Shown piece by piece: positions 8,798-17,825 of a stretch of 64,000 nt of DNA (its first letter is position 1; the number at the start of each line of letters is the position of its first letter). Both the position numbers and the translations under genes were made by a program. A model generated the notes under the pieces. It ran no database searches. It was not told the origin of the DNA and worked only from the letters and a program-made list of their open reading frames with translations. This DNA comes from Burkholderia sp. Ax-1719 (GTDB taxonomy: Bacteria > Pseudomonadota > Gammaproteobacteria > Burkholderiales > Burkholderiaceae): contig NZ_VWWJ01000025.1 in the NCBI RefSeq assembly GCF_011753055.1, positions 43,979 through 107,978 on the forward strand. Reading direction: 5' to 3'.

Positions 8798-9955
8798 TTA
8801 CGCGGGACGTGCGCCGTAGCGCAGGCGGGTGAGTTGTTCGGCTTCGTTGGCGAGCAGCGTGGCGGCGTCGCGGATCGCCGTTTCCAGCGTGATCGGGCCG
8901 GGGGCGGGCGAGAAGCAGCCGCTGAAATGCTCGCCAAGGCGCGGCAGCGCGGCAGCATCGACGGCGCCCGACAGCAGCGTGGCCGGCACGCCCGCAGCCT
9001 GCGCGTGGCGGCAGGCGATAAAGGGCGCCTTGCCGTGCAGCGTCTGCACGTCCGAGCGGCCTTCGCCCGTAATCAGCCAGTGCGCGCCTTCGAGCGCCGC
9101 GTCGAGCCCGATGGTGCGGGCCACGACTTCCGCGCCCGGCTCGAAGCTCGCGCCCAGCATGCGCAGCGCGAAGCCCAGGCCGCCTGCCGCGCCTGCGCCC
9201 GCTTCGTCGCGTGCGCGGCGGTTCAAGGCGGTTTCGAGCAGATCGGCGAAACGGCCCAGCGCCGCGTCGATCGATGCGACTTCGGCGGCGCTCACGCCTT
9301 TTTGCGGGCCGAATACGGCGGTGGCGCCGTGATCGCCGGTAAGCGGATTATCGACGTCCGACATGGCGATGAACGTGGTTTCTGCCAGCCGCACATCCAG
9401 ACCCGACACGTCCACGCGCGCCACACTGGCGAGCGCTGCGGGCGTGGGTTCGAGCGCCGCGCCCGCCGCATCGAACAGTTGCAGGCCGAGGCCCGCGAGC
9501 AGCCCTGCGCCCGCGTCGTTCGTGCTGCTGCCGCCGAGCGCCACGTAGAAGCGGCGCACGCCTTCGTCGAGCAGGGCGCGCACCGCCTCGCCCATGCCGC
9601 GCGTGCTGCGCGCGGTGACCGCCACGCCCATGCCCACGGGATCCGTGATGCCCACGATCTCGGCGGTTTCGATCACGGCGCTGCCGTCGTACAGCAGGCC
9701 GGCGAGGGCGTCGCGGCGTGCGCCGGCGGCGCCTTCGACATTGAGCGTGCGACGCTCGCCGCCCACGCTCAACATGGCGTCGAGCGTGCCTTCGCCGCCA
9801 TCGGCCATCGGGCAGATGCGGATTTCGGCATCGGGGCGGGCGCGGCGGATGCCCTCGGCGATCGCGGCGGCGACCCCATCCGCGCTGAGCGAGCCTTTGA
9901 AAGAATCGGGAGCAATGACGACGACGGGTGCGTCAGCAAACGTCTGGTTAGGCAT
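8798..9955 (-). CDS. Glycerate kinase
   Basis: A 385-residue enzyme of the GarK/GlxK glycerate kinase family, which phosphorylates D-glycerate with ATP to feed the glyoxylate/tartronate semialdehyde route into glycolysis. Landmarks are VVIAPDSFKGSLSA at the N-terminus, ICPMADGGEGT, the ALGGSSTNDAGAG glycine-rich loop, DVDNPLTGDHGA, and ITGEGRSDVQTLHGKAP near the C-terminus. The length fits the family. It is monocistronic as far as the sequence shows: marR lies 220 bases downstream and the long tig leader region lies upstream on the other strand. Genes such as gcl and garR are not nearby. Confidence 0.93.
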   Translation of the reverse strand: MPNQTFADAPVVVIAPDSFKGSLSADGVAAAIAEGIRRARPDAEIRICPMADGGEGTLDAMLSVGGERRTLNVEGAAGARRDALAGLLYDGSAVIETAEIVGITDPVGMGVAVTARSTRGMGEAVRALLDEGVRRFYVALGGSSTNDAGAGLLAGLGLQLFDAAGAALEPTPAALASVARVDVSGLDVRLAETTFIAMSDVDNPLTGDHGATAVFGPQKGVSAAEVASIDAALGRFADLLETALNRRARDEAGAGAAGGLGFALRMLGASFEPGAEVVARTIGLDAALEGAHWLITGEGRSDVQTLHGKAPFIACRHAQAAGVPATLLSGAVDAAALPRLGEHFSGCFSPAPGPITLETAIRDAATLLANEAEQLTRLRYGARPA

Positions 9956-10581
9956 GGTGTCTCGACTGGAAGAGTAGTGATGGCGGCTGCGGCCGGCGGG
10001 GCGTCCGGCGCGAGCGTTAGCTTACCAGCCACGAGGGACGTGCTGGATACCCGAGGCGCGATAGCGTGCATTGCTCGCCTGGGCGCGACGCGCCAGGAAA
10101 GCGGGTTCTGCAGTCGCAGAATGAGGGCGGTTTTAGCCCCAAAACGGGCCGGTTCGGACGCCTTTTGCGCCTCTTTTGCGCTCCTTTTCCGTGCCCGAAT
10201 GGCAATTCCATTTGGGTCGGGCAATAGTTTGCTAAAATACCCGGCTCTTTTGACGGAACCGCACCGCAAACCGTCCATTTCGGCCTGTCGGGTCGATCGG
10301 AACGGGCGGGTCTCGCGGCTCCCGGAAAGGGCGCCGCCCAGCGGGCAGCGTCCGGGCCAGTCCGCTTCAACGCCTTTGGCGTATCGCGCGGGCAGCTTGG
10401 GCGATTGCCGCCAGAGGCGCTTGATTTGCATAGAGAGCGCAAGCCGGTTACGACCTGAGGTCGCAGCAGGCAAGCGGCGCCGACAAGGCACAAGCGAGAC
10501 GCAAGCGATGCGGATCTTCCCATCGGACTGCGGCAGCAAAGATTACTGATACGCTCGAACAATTTTAGGACGATTGAAGCC
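9956..10581 (+). promoter_or_regulatory. 626-base non-coding region with candidate tig promoter
   Basis: No convincing gene in either strand. Between the divergent glycerate kinase and trigger factor genes there is a candidate sigma-70 site: TTTGGG at 10211-10216 and TAAAAT at 10233-10238, spaced by 16 bases. If used, it would give tig a leader of roughly 335 bases, unusually long for that gene. The TAAAAT stands out because its surroundings are GC-rich. No riboswitch or RNA family was recognised. The promoter call is inference from two hexamers. Confidence 0.35.
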
Positions 10582-11928
10582 ATGGCTAACGTTGTTGAAA
10601 ACCTCGGCAAGCTCGAACGCCGCGTGACGATTTCCCTGCCGAAGGACGCCGTGCAGAAAGAAGTCGATTCGCGCATCCGCCAACTCGCGAAGAACGTGCG
10701 CATGCCGGGTTTCCGCCCGGGCAAGGTGCCGCTCAAGATGGTCACGCAACAGTACTCGGGCCAGGTGGAAGCCGAAGTCCTGAGCGACAAGGTTGGCAAG
10801 GAATTCTTCGACATCAGCCGCGCGGAAAACCTGCGCGTTGCTGGTCAGCCGAGCTTCGCGCCGAAGGCCGAAGCCGCTGAAGGCGATTACGCTTTCGACG
10901 CGACCTTCGAGGTCTATCCGGAAGTGAAGCTGGGCGACGTCGCCAGCGCCGAAATCGAGCGCACGACCACGACCATCACCGAAGCCGAAATCGATCGCAC
11001 GCTGGACATCCTTCGCAAGCAGCGCGTGCACTACCACGCACGCGGCGAAGCCGGCGAGCACGGTGACGGCGGCGCAGACACGGCAGCCAAGGAAGGCGAT
11101 CGCGTGACGGTCGACTTCGTCGGCAAGATCGACGACGTCGCATTCCCGGGCGGCACGGCAGAAGGCTTCGCCTTCGTGCTGGGCGAAGGCCGCATGCTGC
11201 CGGAATTCGAAAAGGCAGCGATTGGCCTGAAGCAAGGCGAATCGCGCGAATTCGACCTCGCATTCCCCGAGGACTACCACGGCAAGGACGTCGCAGGTAA
11301 GACCGCGAAGTTCACGATCACGATGCAACTGATCGAATGGCCGCATCTGCCGGAAATCGACGGCGAATTCGCCAAGTCGCTCGGCATCGCTGACGGCGAC
11401 CTCGTGAAGATGCGCGCTGAAATCAAGGACAACCTTGAGCGCGAAGCCAAGCGTCGCACGCAAGCCATCGTCAAGAACCAGGTGATGGACGCACTGCTGA
11501 AGATCGCTGAACTCGACGTGCCGAACGCACTGGTCGAGCAGGATCAACAGCGTCTGGTCGAAATGGCGCGCGCCGATCTGGAACAACGCGGCGTGCCCAA
11601 CGCCAAGGACGCACCGATCCCGGCTGAAATGTTCAAGGAACAAGCTGAGCGTCGCGTCAAGCTGGGCCTCGTGCTGGCTGAACTCGTGAAGTCGAACAAC
11701 CTCGAAGCGAAGCCGGAACAGATCCGCGCTGAAGTCGACGAATTCGCGAAAAGCTACGAAGACCCGAAGGAAGTCGTGCGCTGGTATTATTCGAACCAGC
11801 AGCGTCTGGCCGAAATGGAAGCGTACGTCGTCGAATCGAACGTCGTTGACTTCGTGATCGGCAAGGCCAAGGTGACGGACAAGCAAGTGAGCTTCGAAGA
11901 ACTGGCAAGCGCAACGGCGCAGGCTTAA
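10582..11928 (+). CDS. tig: Trigger factor, ribosome-associated chaperone and PPIase
   Basis: A 448-residue trigger factor that binds beside the ribosome exit tunnel and protects nascent chains. The ribosome-docking signature MPGFRPGKVP is at about residues 44-53. A central FKBP-type peptidyl-prolyl isomerase domain follows at about 165-250 (GDRVTVDFVGKID, FVLGEGRMLPEFEKA), then the long helical arms. A short low-complexity stretch (HGDGGADTAAKEGD) sits just before the PPIase domain. The gene is first in the order tig-clpP-clpX-lon, which is conserved across proteobacteria. Confidence 0.98.
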   Translation: MANVVENLGKLERRVTISLPKDAVQKEVDSRIRQLAKNVRMPGFRPGKVPLKMVTQQYSGQVEAEVLSDKVGKEFFDISRAENLRVAGQPSFAPKAEAAEGDYAFDATFEVYPEVKLGDVASAEIERTTTTITEAEIDRTLDILRKQRVHYHARGEAGEHGDGGADTAAKEGDRVTVDFVGKIDDVAFPGGTAEGFAFVLGEGRMLPEFEKAAIGLKQGESREFDLAFPEDYHGKDVAGKTAKFTITMQLIEWPHLPEIDGEFAKSLGIADGDLVKMRAEIKDNLEREAKRRTQAIVKNQVMDALLKIAELDVPNALVEQDQQRLVEMARADLEQRGVPNAKDAPIPAEMFKEQAERRVKLGLVLAELVKSNNLEAKPEQIRAEVDEFAKSYEDPKEVVRWYYSNQQRLAEMEAYVVESNVVDFVIGKAKVTDKQVSFEELASATAQA

Positions 11929-12116
11929 ATCTGCCCGCTACGGCGTGCCGGCTGTCGGAGCGACCGACGGCCAGCACGCCGTTTTTGTATCCGCAGAATT
12001 TGGCCACACACGCGTTAGGGTTGATTTCTGCGGGGTCCGTCGCCATTCCGGTATTTCAGGTTCAATACGTTTTACCTGTGTTACCAGAACAACTCTTCCA
12101 GACAAGGATGCACCGC

Positions 12117-12770
12117 ATGACCATTCGCGCTCAATCGCTGGACACGTTGACCTCTCACGCCTCGCGCGACCTCGAACCGCAGGCGCTCGGCCTCGTGCCG
12201 ATCGTCGTCGAGACGAGCGGCCGCGGCGAGCGTTCGTACGACATCTACTCGCGTCTGCTGAAAGAGCGTGTGGTGTTCCTGGTCGGCGAAGTGAACGACC
12301 AGACCGCGAACCTCGTCGTCGCCCAGCTCCTGTTCCTCGAAAGCGAAAATCCGGACAAGGACATCAGCCTGTACATCAACAGCCCGGGCGGTTCGGTGTC
12401 GGCCGGTATGGCGATTTACGACACGATGCAGTTCATCAAGCCCAATGTTTCGACCCTTTGCATGGGCCTCGCGGCCTCGATGGGTGCGTTCCTGCTGGCA
12501 GCGGGCGAAAAGGGCAAGCGTTTCGCGCTGCCGAATTCGCGCGTGATGATTCACCAGCCGCTGGGCGGCGCGCGCGGCCAGGCATCGGACATCGAAATCC
12601 AGGCACGTGAAATCCTGTACCTGAAGGAACGTCTGAACCAGTTGCTCTCGCACCATACTGGTCAGCCGGTCGAGCGCATCGCGCGCGACACCGACCGCGA
12701 CAACTTCATGTCCGGCGACGACGCACAGGCTTACGGCCTCGTCGATCAGGTGCTCCACAAGCGCCCCTGA
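12117..12770 (+). CDS. clpP: ATP-dependent Clp protease proteolytic subunit
   Basis: A 217-residue serine peptidase that forms the double-heptamer chamber used by ClpX and ClpA. The catalytic triad is S121 (LAASMGAF), H146 (MIHQPLGG) and D195 (RDTDRDNFMS); the spacings match the family. The start at 12117 is chosen because AAGGA lies 8 bases upstream; an in-frame ATG at 12108 overlaps that ribosome site. The N-terminal residues form a short propeptide of the type usually removed. The clpX gene, encoding its unfoldase partner, follows 232 bases later. Confidence 0.97.
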   Translation: MTIRAQSLDTLTSHASRDLEPQALGLVPIVVETSGRGERSYDIYSRLLKERVVFLVGEVNDQTANLVVAQLLFLESENPDKDISLYINSPGGSVSAGMAIYDTMQFIKPNVSTLCMGLAASMGAFLLAAGEKGKRFALPNSRVMIHQPLGGARGQASDIEIQAREILYLKERLNQLLSHHTGQPVERIARDTDRDNFMSGDDAQAYGLVDQVLHKRP

Positions 12771-13002
12771 TCCGGCACGCGTTTCCGGCGTCAAAAACGG
12801 CGCCGGAAATACGTATGCGGCGTGACTTAACCCCGTGAAAAAAGGGATAGGCACGCCCGTGCGGACCATGTGAAATAATCGGCAAACGCGCTTCGCGGCC
12901 TGCGGCCCCAACGCCGTCACAGCAAGCGGTTCACGCACCCCCGGCCGGGCCAGGGGAAACGGCGTATCATGTGTAACAGAGTGTCCGGAGGCTCATCTAT
13001 CC

Positions 13003-14274
13003 ATGGCGGACAAAAAAGGTTCTAACAGCGAGAAGCTGTTGTATTGCTCGTTCTGCGGCAAAAGCCAGCATGAGGTCAAGAAACTGATCGCTGGTCCGTC
13101 GGTATTCATCTGCGATGAATGTATCGACCTGTGCAACGAGATCATTCGCGACGAGGCCGCTGGTGCGGGTATCGACGCGGCGCTGTCGCGCTCGGACCTG
13201 CCGAGCCCGCAGGAGATCCGCGACATCCTCGACCAGTACGTGATTGGCCAGGAGCGCGCGAAGAAGATTCTCGCAGTGGCGGTGTACAACCACTACAAGC
13301 GCCTGAAGCATCTCGACAAGAAAGACGAAGTCGAACTCTCCAAGAGCAACATCCTCTTGATCGGACCCACGGGTTCGGGCAAGACGCTGCTCGCGCAGAC
13401 GCTCGCTCGTCTTCTTAACGTTCCGTTCGTGATCGCGGACGCCACCACGCTGACCGAAGCCGGTTACGTGGGCGAGGACGTCGAGAACATCATTCAGAAG
13501 CTGCTGCAGAACTGCAATTACGAAGTCGACAAGGCCCAGCGCGGCATTGTCTACATCGACGAAATCGACAAGATCAGCCGCAAGTCGGATAACCCGTCGA
13601 TCACGCGCGACGTGTCGGGCGAAGGCGTGCAGCAGGCGCTGCTCAAGCTCGTCGAAGGCACGATGGCTTCTGTGCCTCCGCAGGGCGGCCGCAAGCATCC
13701 GAACCAGGATTTCATTCAGGTCGATACGACCAACATCCTGTTCATCTGCGGCGGTGCGTTCGACGGTCTGGAAAAGGTCATCACGGATCGCACGGAAAAA
13801 ACCGGTATCGGTTTTGGCGCGAGCGTGAAGAGCAAGCAGGAACGCGACACGGGTGAAGTGCTGCGCGAGACGGAACCGGAAGATCTGATCAAGTTCGGCC
13901 TGATTCCCGAACTGATCGGCCGTCTGCCGGTGGTCGCCACGCTCGGCAAGCTCGATGAAGCGGCGCTCATGAAGATTCTGGTCGAGCCGAAGAATGCGCT
14001 CGTCAAGCAGTATCACAAGCTCTTCAACATGGAGCGCGTGGAACTGGAGATCCGCCCGGCCGCGCTGCAGGCTGTCGCCCGCAAGGCGATCCGCCGCAAG
14101 ACCGGCGCCCGTGGCCTGCGCTCGATCCTGGAACAGGCATTGCTCGACGTGATGTACGAGCTGCCGGCCATGAAGGGCGTGAGCAAGGTCATCATCGACG
14201 ACAACGTGATTGATGGCGACGGCAAACCGCTATTGATCTACGAAGACGCGCCTAAGGTCGCTGGGTCGAACTGA
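13003..14274 (+). CDS. clpX: ATP-dependent unfoldase subunit ClpX
   Basis: A 423-residue AAA+ unfoldase that feeds tagged substrates to ClpP. The N-terminal zinc-binding domain has C15, C18, C37 and C40. Walker A is GPTGSGKT at 121-128, and Walker B is in IVYIDEIDKIS. The pore loop (GYVGEDVE) and the IGF-type ClpP-docking loop (KTGIGFGA) are present. A ribosome site (GGAGG) lies about 12 bases upstream. The gene has its own strong terminator, so lon is probably transcribed separately. Confidence 0.98.
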   Translation: MADKKGSNSEKLLYCSFCGKSQHEVKKLIAGPSVFICDECIDLCNEIIRDEAAGAGIDAALSRSDLPSPQEIRDILDQYVIGQERAKKILAVAVYNHYKRLKHLDKKDEVELSKSNILLIGPTGSGKTLLAQTLARLLNVPFVIADATTLTEAGYVGEDVENIIQKLLQNCNYEVDKAQRGIVYIDEIDKISRKSDNPSITRDVSGEGVQQALLKLVEGTMASVPPQGGRKHPNQDFIQVDTTNILFICGGAFDGLEKVITDRTEKTGIGFGASVKSKQERDTGEVLRETEPEDLIKFGLIPELIGRLPVVATLGKLDEAALMKILVEPKNALVKQYHKLFNMERVELEIRPAALQAVARKAIRRKTGARGLRSILEQALLDVMYELPAMKGVSKVIIDDNVIDGDGKPLLIYEDAPKVAGSN

Positions 14275-14302
14275 TGAGGGTGATCGGCTAAAGAGTTCCG
14301 GG

Positions 14303-14345
14303 AAAAAGCCGTTCATACACTGTGATGAACGGCTTTTTCGTTTAT
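14303..14345 (+). terminator. Terminator after clpX
   Basis: A 14-bp stem, AAAAAGCCGTTCAT (14303-14316) with ATGAACGGCTTTTT, encloses an 8-base loop and leads into a T-rich end. Confidence 0.9.
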
Positions 14346-14465
14346 CTTGTGGTCGATGGCGCACCTTTTTTGGAGTCACTGAACTTTTCCCACACGCGCG
14401 AGGCTTGTAATCGGTTTTTCAGGCCTCACTTACCGAACAATTGATTCCACTCATGGGGAAATGAA

Positions 14466-16895
14466 ATGTCAGGAACCCAACTCCTCCCGCCGGAACGCAC
14501 CACGCTCCCGCTGCTGCCGCTGCGAGACGTTGTCGTTTTCCCGCATATGGTGATTCCCCTTTTCGTGGGCCGGCCGAAGTCGATCAAGGCCCTCGAAGCG
14601 GCAATGGAAGGCGGCAAGCACATCATGCTCGTCGCGCAGAAGACTGCCGCAAAGGATGAGCCGACCGAAAAAGACATGTACGAAGTGGGATGTATCGCCA
14701 ACATCCTGCAGATGCTCAAGCTGCCCGACGGCACCGTGAAGGTGCTCGTGGAAGGCTTGCAGCGTGCGAAGACGCTCTCGATCGAAGAGCAGGAAACGCA
14801 ATTCTCGTGCGAAGTGATGCCGCTCGAACCGGACCACGCCGACGGCGCGGAAACCGAAGCGCTGCGCCGTGCGATCGTTTCGCAGTTCGATCAGTACGTG
14901 AAGCTCAACAAGAAGATCCCGCCGGAGATCCTGACCTCGCTGTCGGGTATCGACGAAGCCGGTCGTCTTGCTGACACCATCGCCGCACACCTGCCGCTCA
15001 AGCTCGACCAGAAGCAGCATATCCTCGAGATGTTCCCGGTCGTGGAGCGTCTGGAGCATCTGCTCGCCCAGCTCGAAGCCGAAATCGACATCCTTCAGGT
15101 CGAAAAGCGCATCCGTGGCCGCGTCAAGCGCCAGATGGAGAAGAGCCAGCGCGAGTACTACCTGAACGAACAGGTCAAGGCGATCCAGAAGGAACTGGGC
15201 GAAGGCGAAGAGGGTGCCGATCTCGAAGAACTCGAGAAGCGCATCAACGCCGCGCGCATGCCGAAGGAAGCCAAGAAGAAGGCAGACGCCGAGCTGAAAA
15301 AGCTCAAGCTGATGTCGCCGATGTCGGCGGAAGCCACCGTCGTGCGCAACTACATCGACACGCTGATCGGCCTGCCGTGGCGCAAGAAGAGCAAGGTCAA
15401 CAACGACCTCTCCAATGCAGAAGCCGTGCTGGACGAAGACCACTTCGGTCTCGAGAAAGTGAAGGAACGCATTCTTGAGTATCTCGCGGTGCAACAGCGC
15501 GTGGACAAGGTCAAGGCGCCTATTCTCTGCCTCGTTGGGCCTCCGGGCGTTGGCAAGACCTCGCTGGGTCAATCGATTGCGCGCGCAACGAACCGCAAGT
15601 TCGTGCGTATGGCGCTGGGTGGTGTGCGTGACGAAGCCGAAATTCGCGGCCATCGTCGTACGTACATCGGTTCGATGCCGGGCAAGATCCTGCAGAGCCT
15701 GACCAAAGTCGGCGTGCGCAATCCGCTCTTCCTGCTCGACGAAGTCGACAAGATGGGTATGGATTTCCGCGGCGATCCGTCGTCGGCGCTGCTCGAAGTG
15801 CTCGATCCGGAACAGAACCACACGTTCGCCGACCACTACATCGAAGTCGATTTCGACCTCTCGGATGTGATGTTCGTCGCCACGTCGAACTCGCTGAACA
15901 TTCCGCCGCCGCTGCTCGACCGGATGGAAGTGATCCGTCTGTCGGGTTACACGGAAGACGAGAAGGTCAGCATCGCCCAGCGTTATCTCCTGCCGAAGCA
16001 GAAGAAGAACAACGGGCTGAAGCCGGGCGAGATCGAAGTGACCGAAGGCGCGATCCGCGACATCATTCGCTACTACACGCGTGAAGCGGGCGTGCGTTCG
16101 CTCGAACGTGAAGTGTCGAAGATCTGCCGCAAGGTCGTGAAGATGCTGCTGCTGAAGAAGGCCGACAAGGCCGTCACGGTGGACAGCGCGAATCTGGACA
16201 CCTTCCTTGGCGTGCGCAAGTACGACTTCGGTCTGGCTGCGAAGGAAAACCAGATCGGTCAGGTCACGGGCCTCGCATGGACGGAAGTCGGTGGCGATCT
16301 GCTGACGATCGAAGCGGCGGTCATGCCCGGTAAGGGCAACGTGATCCGCACGGGTTCGCTCGGCGACGTCATGAAGGAATCGGTCGAAGCGGCTCGCTCG
16401 GTGGTGCGTTCGCGTTCGCGTCGTCTGGGCATCAAGGACGAAGCGTTCGAGAAGCAGGACATCCACATCCACGTGCCGGAAGGCGCAACGCCGAAGGACG
16501 GTCCGTCCGCAGGCGGTGCGATGACCACGGCGCTGGTGTCGGTGCTCACCGGCATTCCGGTGCGCGCTGATGTGGCGATGACCGGCGAAATCACGCTGCG
16601 CGGCGAAGTGCTGCCGATCGGCGGGCTGAAAGAGAAGTTGCTCGCAGCGCATCGCGGCGGCATCAAGCTCGTGCTGATTCCGGAAGAGAACGTCAAGGAT
16701 CTCACCGAGATCCCCGACAACGTGAAGAACGCGATCGAGATCGTGCCGGTCCGCTGGATCGACAAGGTGCTGGAACTCGCGCTCGAACGTGTGCCGCAGC
16801 CGCTGCCGGAAGAAGAAGTGAAGGCCGAGGACGCGAAGGCGCCCGTGGTCGAATCGAAAGAGCCGGCTGGTGCGACGGAAGTCGTGAAGCACTAA
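14466..16895 (+). CDS. lon: ATP-dependent protease Lon
   Basis: An 809-residue AAA+ serine protease that degrades misfolded and regulatory proteins in the cytoplasm. It has the N-terminal substrate domain (LPLLPLRDVVVFPHMVIPL), a central ATPase with Walker A GPPGVGKT at 358-365 and Walker B LFLLDEVDKM, and a C-terminal protease domain with the Ser-Lys dyad S681 (KDGPSAGGA) and K724 (GGLKEKLL). The last 30 residues are an acidic, alanine-rich tail. No clear sigma-32 promoter is visible upstream, although lon is heat-induced in E. coli. Terminators lie on both sides, so it is a single-gene unit. Confidence 0.98.
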   Translation: MSGTQLLPPERTTLPLLPLRDVVVFPHMVIPLFVGRPKSIKALEAAMEGGKHIMLVAQKTAAKDEPTEKDMYEVGCIANILQMLKLPDGTVKVLVEGLQRAKTLSIEEQETQFSCEVMPLEPDHADGAETEALRRAIVSQFDQYVKLNKKIPPEILTSLSGIDEAGRLADTIAAHLPLKLDQKQHILEMFPVVERLEHLLAQLEAEIDILQVEKRIRGRVKRQMEKSQREYYLNEQVKAIQKELGEGEEGADLEELEKRINAARMPKEAKKKADAELKKLKLMSPMSAEATVVRNYIDTLIGLPWRKKSKVNNDLSNAEAVLDEDHFGLEKVKERILEYLAVQQRVDKVKAPILCLVGPPGVGKTSLGQSIARATNRKFVRMALGGVRDEAEIRGHRRTYIGSMPGKILQSLTKVGVRNPLFLLDEVDKMGMDFRGDPSSALLEVLDPEQNHTFADHYIEVDFDLSDVMFVATSNSLNIPPPLLDRMEVIRLSGYTEDEKVSIAQRYLLPKQKKNNGLKPGEIEVTEGAIRDIIRYYTREAGVRSLEREVSKICRKVVKMLLLKKADKAVTVDSANLDTFLGVRKYDFGLAAKENQIGQVTGLAWTEVGGDLLTIEAAVMPGKGNVIRTGSLGDVMKESVEAARSVVRSRSRRLGIKDEAFEKQDIHIHVPEGATPKDGPSAGGAMTTALVSVLTGIPVRADVAMTGEITLRGEVLPIGGLKEKLLAAHRGGIKLVLIPEENVKDLTEIPDNVKNAIEIVPVRWIDKVLELALERVPQPLPEEEVKAEDAKAPVVESKEPAGATEVVKH

Positions 16896-16931
16896 GCTTG
16901 AATCACTGAAGCTCGCTTAAGCAGTACCCCG

Positions 16932-16965
16932 AAACCCGCGGCATGGTCCGCGGGTTTCTTGTTTT
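16932..16965 (+). terminator. Terminator after lon
   Basis: A 10-bp perfect stem AAACCCGCGG/CCGCGGGTTT (16932-16941 and 16948-16957), loop CATGGT, followed by CTTGTTTTG. Confidence 0.88.
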
Positions 16966-17172
16966 GTGCGCGAGATTCGTTGACGTTGTGCGAATCCGAA
17001 GACTTCCTCGAAAGCCCCGCCAAATCAGGCTGAACCCGGCTTGACACCACTTATTCGGCTTCGTTAAATGAGCGGGCTTCGGCTTCTGGCCGTGGCAGCA
17101 ACATCCGCATCATCCGCATCGTCCATTAGCGACACCACCACGATTGCCCAAAACACATTCTCGGGGGCTGGA

Positions 17173-17445
17173 ATGAATAAAACGGATTTGATCGATCACA
17201 TTGCGCAGCAGGCCGATATCTCAAAAGCAGCGGCGGGTCGCGCGCTCGACGCGGTGCTCAACGGCGTCAAAGGCACGCTGAAGAAGGGCGGTTCAGTCAC
17301 GCTGGTGGGTTTCGGCACCTTCGCAGTCGGCAAGCGTGCGGCGCGCACGGGACGCAATCCGCGCACCGGCGACGCCATCAAAATCAAGGCTGCAAAAATT
17401 CCTAAATTCAGGCCTGGCAAAGCGCTAAAAGATGCGTTAAACTAG
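17173..17445 (+). CDS. hupB: DNA-binding protein HU
   Basis: A 90-residue histone-like protein that bends and coats DNA as a dimer. The family signature GFGTFAVGKRAARTGRNPRTG is at about residues 46-66, where the proline at the arm tip intercalates DNA. The N-terminus MNKTDLIDHIA is the standard HU start and has GGGGGCTGG just before it. Upstream in-frame starts (to 17068) add a non-conserved serine- and alanine-rich stretch and are rejected. Its place after lon is the usual proteobacterial order. Confidence 0.96.
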   Translation: MNKTDLIDHIAQQADISKAAAGRALDAVLNGVKGTLKKGGSVTLVGFGTFAVGKRAARTGRNPRTGDAIKIKAAKIPKFRPGKALKDALN

Positions 17446-17487
17446 CGGGCTCGCTACCTGATGAGGGTGGCGCAGAAGTCTGAAGCT

Positions 17488-17563
17488 GGGTGCTTAGCTC
17501 AGTTGGTAGAGCGGCGCCCTTACAAGGCGTAGGTCGGGAGTTCGAGCCTCTCAGCACCCACCA
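17488..17563 (+). tRNA. tRNA-Val (anticodon TAC)
   Basis: A 76-base tRNA with encoded CCA. The acceptor stems GGGTGCT and AGCACCC pair. The anticodon stem-loop around CCTTACAAG gives TAC (valine GTN). The T-arm GGGAGTTCGAGCCTCTC is standard. It lies 42 bases after hupB and 73 bases before tRNA-Asp, so the two tRNAs are probably processed from one transcript. Confidence 0.98.
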
Positions 17564-17636
17564 CAGTTTCAGATCGCCAGGTCGCGCGAAACATCGCAGC
17601 GAATGGCTCCAGCAGCATAGAAGCAGCACACCGCAC

Positions 17637-17713
17637 GGAGCGGTAGTTCAGTTGGTTAGAATACCGGCCTGTCACGCCGGGGGTCGCGGGTTCGAGTCCC
17701 GTCCGCTCCGCCA
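17637..17713 (+). tRNA. tRNA-Asp (anticodon GTC)
   Basis: A 77-base tRNA with encoded CCA. The acceptor arms GGAGCGG and CCGCTCC pair. The anticodon loop CTGTCAC gives GTC for aspartate. The T-arm GCGGGTTCGAGTCCCGT is standard. Confidence 0.98.
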
Positions 17714-17737
17714 GGAATACTCCAGCAGCAAAGCAAG

Positions 17738-17765
17738 AAGGCGAACTCCGGTTCGCCTTTTTTGT
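17738..17765 (+). terminator. Terminator of the tRNA-Val/tRNA-Asp unit
   Basis: A 9-bp perfect stem AAGGCGAAC/GTTCGCCTT (17738-17746, 17751-17759), loop TCCG, followed by TTTTTG. Confidence 0.88.
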
Positions 17766-17825
17766 TGTCTGCTGATGTAAGATCGGGCGTTCTGTTTTTT
17801 GGCGCCCCTCAACGCTTGGTCCCGC

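Noticed and set aside
8834..10549. Plus-strand open frame opposite glycerate kinase extending into the tig leader region
   Set aside because: Arg/Ala/His-rich shadow with no family match; the real gene is on the minus strand. Its extension beyond 9955 has no ribosome site or conserved motif.
14346..14465. Sigma-32 heat-shock promoter before lon
   Set aside because: Looked for a CTTGAA box with a CCCCAT partner and found no convincing match.
14469..16892. Minus-strand open frame of 807 codons opposite lon
   Set aside because: Exact antisense shadow of lon over its full length, with no recognisable domain.
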